A stretch of DNA of 10,277 nucleotides, from the NCBI GenBank assembly GCA_964475955.1, contig CAYYZY010000254.1:1-10277 (forward strand). The letters are read 5' to 3'. The notes under the pieces were generated by a model. That model was not told where the DNA came from. It saw only the letters and a program-made list of their open reading frames with translations, and searched no databases. This document shows, one piece after another, positions 6,799 to 10,277 of the stretch. Every line of letters starts with the position of its first letter. Position 1 is the first letter of the stretch. The position numbers were made by a program, and so were the translations under genes. The DNA is from DATKZH01 sp964475955. Lineage in GTDB: Bacteria; Planctomycetota; Planctomycetia; Pirellulales; Thermoguttaceae.

Positions 6799-7043
6799 CC
6801 GTCCTTGCCTGAATGCGACGTACCGCTTGCCCCCTCTTCAGTGTAGCCTCCGGATCCGACTCTACCCAACCCGGCAATAGGGCTCAAGATCGGTGGTACG
6901 CGGCCCGCCGGAAAGAGGCAGACACCTGGCATGGGGGGTATGACCACATGCAGGACAAAGAAACATGAGGGAGGGTTGAGCCGTTTGGGAGAATCGGTCT
7001 GCGTTGTCGCGGCTTCTGGTCCCCTGTTGCGGCAATTCAGGAC
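6799..7043. other. Intergenic region upstream of the Hsp70 pair
   Basis: This 245-bp stretch contains the promoter candidate at 6840-6869 and otherwise nothing I can assign. Together with the kinase relic that follows, about 900 bp up to 7694 carry no intact gene. Confidence 0.5.
6840..6869 (-). promoter_or_regulatory. Candidate promoter of the Hsp70 pair
   Basis: Minus-strand TTGGGT (864-869 of the 6000s, i.e. 6864-6869), an 18-bp spacer and TACACT (6840-6845) lie 42 nt upstream of the ATG at 6798. The -10 and its flanks match those in front of the zinc-ribbon gene. I see no CIRCE-like inverted repeat (TTAGCACTC-type) here, so HrcA-type heat-shock control is not supported by the sequence. 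Confidence 0.42.
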
Positions 7044-7553
7044 GTGGGGCTTCGGCAACTCGCAGCGCGAACCGGGCCGGCGAGCCGCAGGCACGGCGGG
7101 ACGGGGCTGGGGCTGGCGATCAGCAAACGGCTGGCCAGCGAGCTGGGCGGCGACATCGCCGTCACCAGCGCCCCCGGCGAAGGAAGCACGTTCACGCTCA
7201 CGGTGGGAAGCGGATCGTTGGACGGCGTAACGTTGCTGGAGAATCCGAGAGAAGTTGAGGTCTCGACCGGTACCCACAAGGGCCGAGCCGCTGCCGAAGC
7301 CCCGCTCGATTGCCGGGTGCTCTTGGCGGAAGACGGGCCCGACAACCAGCGGCTGATCGGGTTTCTGCTCAAGAAGGCCGGGGCCCGGGTCGCTCTGGCG
7401 GAGAACGGGAAGATCGCCCACGACCTCGCCCAGACGGCAAGAAGCGAGGGGAACCCGTTCGACGTGATCCTGATGGACATGCAGATGCCGGCCATGGACG
7501 GGTACGAGGCGACCAGCCGACTCCGCGAGCCGAGCGATCGCCCGGTGGCTTAG
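7044..7553 (+). pseudogene. Remnant of a hybrid sensor histidine kinase/response regulator
   Basis: The frame contains the end of a histidine-kinase ATPase domain: SRRHGGTGLGLAISKRLA is the G2 box and its helix, followed by LGGDIAVTSAPGEGSTFTLTV. A receiver domain follows with the acidic pocket (LLAEDGPDNQRLI) and the phospho-acceptor Asp in VILMDMQMPAMDG. Everything N-terminal is missing (sensor, DHp helix with the phospho-His, N and G1 boxes), and the receiver stops after alpha-3 (ATSRLRE), lacking the strands with the conserved Thr/Ser and Lys. The ORF's nominal start is a GTG at 7044 with no ribosome-binding site, and homology begins only near 7080. It therefore looks truncated at both ends and cannot signal as it stands. 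An alternative is a short expressed decoy fragment, which I think is unlikely. Confidence 0.8.
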
Positions 7554-7570
7554 AGCCTTTGACCGTGATG

Positions 7571-7591
7571 ATGCGCGCGTGGTGCGCGCAT
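7571..7591. repeat. Small perfect hairpin ATGCGCGC / GCGCGCAT
   Basis: An 8-bp perfect inverted repeat with a 5-base loop (GTGGT) just downstream of the kinase relic and 3 bp before the larger palindrome. It has no T-run, so it is not a standard terminator. It may be part of the adjacent palindromic element. Confidence 0.5.
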
Positions 7592-7594
7592 GTT

Positions 7595-7651
7595 GTGGGG
7601 CACGTTTCCAACGTGCCATGGGGTTTTGGGCACGTTGGAAACGTGCCCCAC
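7595..7651. repeat. Perfect 23-bp inverted repeat, 11-base loop
   Basis: The left arm at 7595-7617 (GTGGGGCACGTTTCCAACGT plus GCC) is exactly complementary to the right arm at 7629-7651. Each arm is itself nearly palindromic around CACGTT-AACGTG. The element lies between the kinase relic and the convergent minus-strand gene pair. A one-mismatch single arm occurs at 4801-4823. Such a long perfect stem would form a very stable hairpin in DNA or RNA and could terminate or insulate transcription from both sides. Confidence 0.8.
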
Positions 7652-7694
7652 GTTCCGGTTTACATAGGAACCACCTGTGCGATTCGGGGTGGCT

Positions 7695-7799
7695 CTAGTC
7701 GAGCGCGGCGAGCCCACGGTATTCGGGGGGCTGGCTGCGTTCGACCGCGGGCCCCGGCGGGTCGGGAAGCGTCGGTTCGCCGGACTCGGCGCCCCTCAC
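7695..7799 (-). CDS. Small overlapping ORF (34 aa), translationally coupled candidate
   Basis: A GTG at 7797-7799 overlaps the TGA of the HTH gene in a GTGA arrangement, with GGAGG about 10 nt upstream inside that gene. The 34-codon frame runs to a TAG at 7695-7697. Third positions are mostly G or C, as in neighbouring genes. The peptide is Pro/Glu-rich and hydrophilic (MRGAESGEPTLPDPPGPAVE then RSQPPEYRGLAALD), with no membrane segment. The stop-start overlap and ribosome-binding site suggest coupling to the upstream gene, but in GC-rich DNA such a frame can arise by chance. No function can be assigned. Confidence 0.38.
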   Translation of the reverse strand: MRGAESGEPTLPDPPGPAVERSQPPEYRGLAALD

Positions 7800-8962
7800 C
7801 TTGGCGGCCTCCGGCCGATCTTCTGCTTGAGCACGCGGGCATCGAGGGGGACGACCTGCGTATCGGTCGGGCGATAGAGCGATTCCGTGTCGCCGTCCTC
7901 CTGCGAGGAGCCGTCGGAATCGTCGAATCGGAACCGGACGACGAACGCGCCCACCTGGAGATCGTCCGTGTCGTAGGATGGGGGCCACAGGCGGTCCACG
8001 ATCCTCGGCAGCCGGAGCGCCAGGCAGTGTGTGGCCCGACCTGAAAACCCCCCTAGCACCATCTCCAGGCGTCCCTGGGGAACGTGGTAGACGTAAAACA
8101 CGAGCGCCGGGTCTTCGCGGTCGTTTGAGGGGGAGCATTCCCATCCGCCGACCGTCTCGTAGTAGATGCCCGGCTGGGGCGTCGGCTTCGATCGGGCGAG
8201 TTGGAGGCCGGCGTGGCAGGAGGGGGGCTGGGCGTCGTCGTCGCGGTAGCGGAGGAAGAAGGGGCAGCCGCGATCCCTGAGGCGCCGGGCGTCGTCCTGG
8301 GAAACGAACGGTTTCGCACCGAAGGCATGGGCGATCACCTGTTCGATGACCACGTTCGACTTCACGCTGCCCACGCAGACGAGTCCCCGATCTTCCGGCC
8401 GGTCCCGGAAGGCTTGGTGCACCGACTGGGCCTCGCGCGCGATCTCATCGAGGGCGACGTCGTCGGTGTAGGCGGAAACGAGGCGCTGCTCCACCAACTC
8501 GGGATGCCGTTCGTTGGTCCGTGCGAACAGCTCGTGCATAAGAATGCTCTGGAGCAAAGAGTCGGAGGCCATCACCCAACGCCGGCCGGGCGGCTGGCCG
8601 TCCTTGCGGGCGCCGGCGCCGCCGAGCAACTGGCCGTGGCCGCGGGAGCGCCTCGTCTTCTCGGTCCAGGTGCCGGTGCACAGTTCGACGTACCGGCGGT
8701 CGGCCACCAGCGCGGTGAACTGCTCGGGCTCGATGCGGAACAGCGCGCCGGGCAGGTCGGCTCGATCGACGTCGTGCTCTTCGATCAGGTACCGGCAGAG
8801 GCCGGCCAGCGTTTCCAGCGAAACGTACTTCGCCTTGTTGCTGAGCACGGCGGCCACCTGGTGGCGCTCGAGCGAGGTCTTCTGGGCGATGCGCTTGATC
8901 ACCCCCCTCTCCATATCGCGCTTTTCGCGGAGTAATTCCTCAAGCCGGAAGGTGATCTTCAT
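7796..8962 (-). CDS. Helix-turn-helix protein with unrecognised C-terminal domain (388 aa)
   Basis: The start is ATG at 8962, preceded by GAGGGGGA. Residues 1-72 form a Cro/C1-like DNA-binding domain: FRLEELLREK (helix 1), VIKRIAQKTSLERHQVAAVLSN (helix-turn-helix region), KYVSLETLAGLCRYLIEE (helix 4), which is the layout of the XRE/HTH_26 group. A basic Gly/Arg-rich linker (about 101-128) leads to a C-terminal region from 130 to 348. Visible there are a helical part with HELFARTNERHPELVEQRL, a strand-loop LVCVGSVKSNVVIEQ (194-208) ending in AFGAKPF, and LVFYVYHVPQGR followed by EMVLGGFSGRATHCLALRLP (300-319). The order of a GS-x2-SN loop followed by a G-G-x-S-G-x-A-T loop suggests a Rossmann-like sensor or ligand-binding fold, but I cannot name it. 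It is probably a ligand-responsive transcriptional regulator; target and ligand are unknown. Its last bases overlap a mini-ORF. Confidence 0.83.
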   Translation of the reverse strand: MKITFRLEELLREKRDMERGVIKRIAQKTSLERHQVAAVLSNKAKYVSLETLAGLCRYLIEEHDVDRADLPGALFRIEPEQFTALVADRRYVELCTGTWTEKTRRSRGHGQLLGGAGARKDGQPPGRRWVMASDSLLQSILMHELFARTNERHPELVEQRLVSAYTDDVALDEIAREAQSVHQAFRDRPEDRGLVCVGSVKSNVVIEQVIAHAFGAKPFVSQDDARRLRDRGCPFFLRYRDDDAQPPSCHAGLQLARSKPTPQPGIYYETVGGWECSPSNDREDPALVFYVYHVPQGRLEMVLGGFSGRATHCLALRLPRIVDRLWPPSYDTDDLQVGAFVVRFRFDDSDGSSQEDGDTESLYRPTDTQVVPLDARVLKQKIGRRPPR

Positions 8963-9216
8963 CGCCGTCCCCCTCGTTGCACGAGGCGGCCGCCAAGCCG
9001 GCCGGCGCTTGGCCGGGCGGGCCGCTCGAAGGCCGTGGCAACCGTTGGCTCAGCGTCGCGAACCCGCGCGCCCGACGGACGCTCCCTAGAAGAAGCGGGC
9101 GGATCGAGGTCGCGCCGGTGCTTCGCGCGACGCGCTTCGAGGGTTTTTTAGCAGCCTTCTCTGAAGAAGGCAATGGGCGGGCGGGCCGGCAAAGGCTGCG
9201 GCTAATGGCGGAATAT

Positions 9217-9250
9217 CTTCCACAACTAATCCCGTACCGGGCTGTGGAAG
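9217..9250. promoter_or_regulatory. Dyad-symmetric site, possible operator
   Basis: CTTCCACA (9217-9224) is mirrored by TGTGGAAG (9243-9250), with a smaller palindrome CCCG-TAC-CGGG (9231-9241) between the arms. It lies about 255 bp upstream of the HTH start. Dyads of this kind are typical binding sites for dimeric regulators; autoregulation by the HTH protein is only a guess. Confidence 0.3.
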
Positions 9251-9332
9251 GGTGTCCGCCCGAAGGAAAGGCCGAAGGAAGCGAGATTTCCGCAGCACAA
9301 CGGTCGCGTCGAACGGAGTATTGTGGTACGCA

Positions 9333-9357
9333 CAAACGCTTTCACTGCTAGCGTTTG
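9333..9357. repeat. Inverted repeat CAAACGCT / AGCGTTTG
   Basis: Perfect 8-bp arms (9333-9340 and 9350-9357) with a 9-base loop. There is no T-run on either side, so it is not a simple terminator. It could be an operator or part of a structured leader; its role is unknown. Confidence 0.4.
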
Positions 9358-9435
9358 CGGTATCTGCGACCCCCCGCATCCGGTGGCCCGCCCAGGCGTT
9401 GTTCGTCCTCCTCTTCACAAGGGGTCAGGGAGGCC

Positions 9436-9465
9436 TTGCCTTTTGCCGGCGCCGTCCTATACAAT
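9436..9465 (+). promoter_or_regulatory. Candidate upstream promoter of the gene at 9585
   Basis: TTGCCT (9436-9441) is followed by the sequence TATACAAT (9458-9465), giving TACAAT at an 18-bp spacing or TATACA at 16 bp. Initiation near 9472 would leave a leader of about 110 nt. Confidence 0.5.
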
Positions 9466-9491
9466 TCGCGGAAAAAATTGCGACAAATCGA

Positions 9492-9519
9492 TTGACCGCG
9501 CTTCGGCGATGTGTAGGAT
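9492..9519 (+). promoter_or_regulatory. Candidate second promoter of the gene at 9585
   Basis: TTGACC (9492-9497), a 16-bp spacer and TAGGAT (9514-9519). Initiation near 9526 would give a leader of about 59 nt. The -35 is better than that of the upstream candidate, the -10 weaker; the two could act in tandem. Confidence 0.38.
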
Positions 9520-9584
9520 GAGGGCAGGCTGAACGGTCGGGGGACTTCGTCCATCCAACTCAAGCGGACCGAGGGGGGCTGGCG

Positions 9585-10046
9585 ATGGGACGAAATGAGT
9601 TGTCGCCGCGAGGACAGTCGGCTCAGACGATGTGCAATCGTGTGGCGACGCTGGCTGCGGAAATGGGCCTGCGCGACGGCATGCTCACGGCCGTCCTGCA
9701 CCAGAGCGGGATCACCAAGCTGGAAATCGAGCTGCGCTTCACTCCCAATGCGCAGCCCTATCCGCGGCCCGTCCCCGCACGCCGTCGCTTCGCAGGCTTT
9801 GCCGACCTGCTTCAGCGCTTGTGGGACACCGTCCTGGACTTGGTTGAGCATTGCGACGTCCCTTTCGGTCAAGTGACCTTCGCGTTCTCCAAAGGGAGCC
9901 TGCGCACGGTCGAGGTGACGAAGAAGTTCAAGGTAGAGAAGGAGATGGCGGAACTCAGTCGGGTTCTCTTTCCCCCCGAGTTCGTCCCTGGAGACGAGCA
10001 ACGTCCGGACGATCCCGGGGGCCCCGCCAAACCCAAGCCTCGCTGA
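9585..10046 (+). CDS. Hypothetical protein, 153 aa, unknown function
   Basis: The start is ATG at 9585 with GAGGGGG about 8 nt upstream, two promoter candidates before it and a structured terminator after it, which together make it a likely monocistronic gene. The N-terminal part is helical (QSAQTMCNRVATLAAEMGLR), followed by a strand SGITKLEIELRFTPN, a Pro/Arg-rich loop, a helix FADLLQRLWDTVLDLVEHC, and a strand pair VPFGQVTFAFSKGSLRTVEV ending in a basic KKFKVEKE. The tail after about residue 135 is Pro/Asp/Lys-rich and probably disordered. The block of helix, then F-G-x-V, strand, G-x-L, strand and basic residues faintly recalls small DUF2292/YezD-like proteins; this is a weak impression, not an assignment. 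There is no signal peptide or membrane segment. Confidence 0.78.
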   Translation: MGRNELSPRGQSAQTMCNRVATLAAEMGLRDGMLTAVLHQSGITKLEIELRFTPNAQPYPRPVPARRRFAGFADLLQRLWDTVLDLVEHCDVPFGQVTFAFSKGSLRTVEVTKKFKVEKEMAELSRVLFPPEFVPGDEQRPDDPGGPAKPKPR

Positions 10047-10130
10047 GCTGCCCGGCCGCGGCGACGCAAGAACCCGACGATAGGCGTAAGACAATCCGAT
10101 AGGCGGTCGGCCAACCGGCGCGCGAAACGA

Positions 10131-10199
10131 CGAGGTTGGTCGGGGCCCTGGGTTCCCCGTCATGGGGAGGTGCAGGGTTCCGGCTAACCTCGTTTTTTT
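10131..10199 (+). terminator. Structured Rho-independent terminator after the gene at 9585
   Basis: A 13-base left arm CGAGGTTGGTCGG (10131-10143) pairs with CCGGCTAACCTCG (10180-10192), allowing two G-U pairs, and is followed at once by seven T residues (10193-10199). Inside the loop are two more stems: CCCTG/CAGGG (10146-10150 with 10173-10177) and TCCCC/GGGGA (10154-10158 with 10164-10168). It lies 85 nt beyond the stop. The extended three-part stem is larger than most terminators, so it could also be the 3' end of a small RNA. Confidence 0.65.
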
Positions 10200-10277
10200 G
10201 TGCGCCCACGCGCCGAAGCGGGCTCTCGAAACTCGCCCCGCCAAACAAGGCAAGCATACGAACAGGAGACGCAACCC
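10200..10277. other. Right-edge intergenic sequence with a possible ribosome-binding site
   Basis: After the terminator there is no gene up to the end of the window. AGGAGA at about 10263-10268 resembles a Shine-Dalgarno sequence and may belong to a plus-strand gene starting just beyond the edge; no start codon is visible. Confidence 0.25.

Larger units (their letters stand above)
8963..9584. other. Divergent regulatory region between the HTH gene and the gene at 9585
   Basis: 622 bp without a convincing gene. Open frames on both strands (8977-9351 on plus, 8940-9335 on minus) lack ribosome-binding sites and are Arg/Pro/Ala-rich, as expected of non-coding GC-rich DNA. The region holds the dyads at 9217-9250 and 9333-9357 and two promoter candidates near the right end. 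It is long for a divergent region, leaving room for operators or a small RNA. Confidence 0.5.

Noticed and set aside
5083..6846. 587-codon plus-strand open frame opposite the anchored Hsp70
   Set aside because: Same reason: antisense shadow of a clearly identified gene, with no recognisable domain and no ribosome-binding site.
6799..6960. HrcA/CIRCE-type heat-shock operator upstream of the Hsp70 pair
   Set aside because: No long TTAGCACTC-type inverted repeat can be seen; regulation by HrcA is unsupported.
6795..7619. 274-codon minus-strand frame upstream of the anchored Hsp70
   Set aside because: It is antisense to the kinase relic and passes through the Hsp70 promoter; no domain visible.
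9154..9171. Hairpin GCCTTCT-CTGA-AGAAGGC next to a T-run, considered as a terminator
   Set aside because: The T-run lies 5' of the hairpin on the plus strand and becomes an A-run on the minus strand, so it is in the wrong position for Rho-independent termination in either direction.
9348..10274. 308-codon minus-strand frame over the gene at 9585
   Set aside because: Antisense shadow; it runs through the terminator and promoter of the plus-strand gene, which has the better start and composition.

Overview
The window is GC-rich chromosomal DNA, most likely from a planctomycete (Pirellulales-like). The grounds are the compositional style, divergent DnaK-type paralogues, a long zinc-ribbon/acidic/transmembrane protein of the kind typical of that phylum, planctomycete-style GTAGGGTGGGTGC and GTGGGGCACGTT palindromes between genes, and a decayed hybrid histidine kinase. 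The taxonomic call is an inference from style; no marker gene is present.

Layout, left to right. (1) 1-175 (-): 5' end of a gene running off the left edge, with a strong ribosome-binding site and a good sigma70-type promoter. It is divergent from (2) 536-1051 (+), a 171-residue protein of unknown function with its own near-consensus promoter. (3) 1061-2743 (-): 560-residue zinc-ribbon, acidic low-complexity, single-TM protein. (4) 2744-3182: intergenic region with a 121-bp imperfect palindrome and a candidate terminator for the Hsp70 genes. (5) 3183-4730 (-): Hsp70-family protein without the alpha-helical lid. (6) 4858-6798 (-): a second lidless Hsp70 in which the lid is replaced by a low-complexity linker with 7-residue repeats and a C-terminal membrane anchor. 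(7) 6799-7694: promoter of the Hsp70 pair, a relic of a hybrid histidine kinase/response regulator, and a perfect 23-bp inverted repeat. (8) 7796-8962 (-): 388-residue protein with an N-terminal Cro/C1-type helix-turn-helix and an unrecognised C-terminal domain, followed by an overlapping 34-codon ORF (7695-7799) joined by a GTGA overlap. (9) 8963-9584: regulatory region with dyad symmetries and two candidate promoters for (10) 9585-10046 (+), a 153-residue unknown protein, with a structured stem plus T-run terminator at 10131-10199. The right end shows only a possible ribosome-binding site of a gene beyond the window.

How the genes may work together: the two Hsp70 paralogues and the zinc-ribbon protein are co-oriented (6798 to 1061). 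The tail-anchored Hsp70 and the zinc-ribbon protein carry similar-looking membrane segments, so a membrane-associated chaperone/assembly module is a reasonable hypothesis. The zinc-ribbon gene has its own candidate promoter, and a terminator-like hairpin lies between it and the Hsp70 pair, so it is a neighbour rather than a certain operon member. The HTH protein with its coupled mini-ORF is a second, separate locus of interest. No tRNA, rRNA, CRISPR array or intact insertion sequence was seen.
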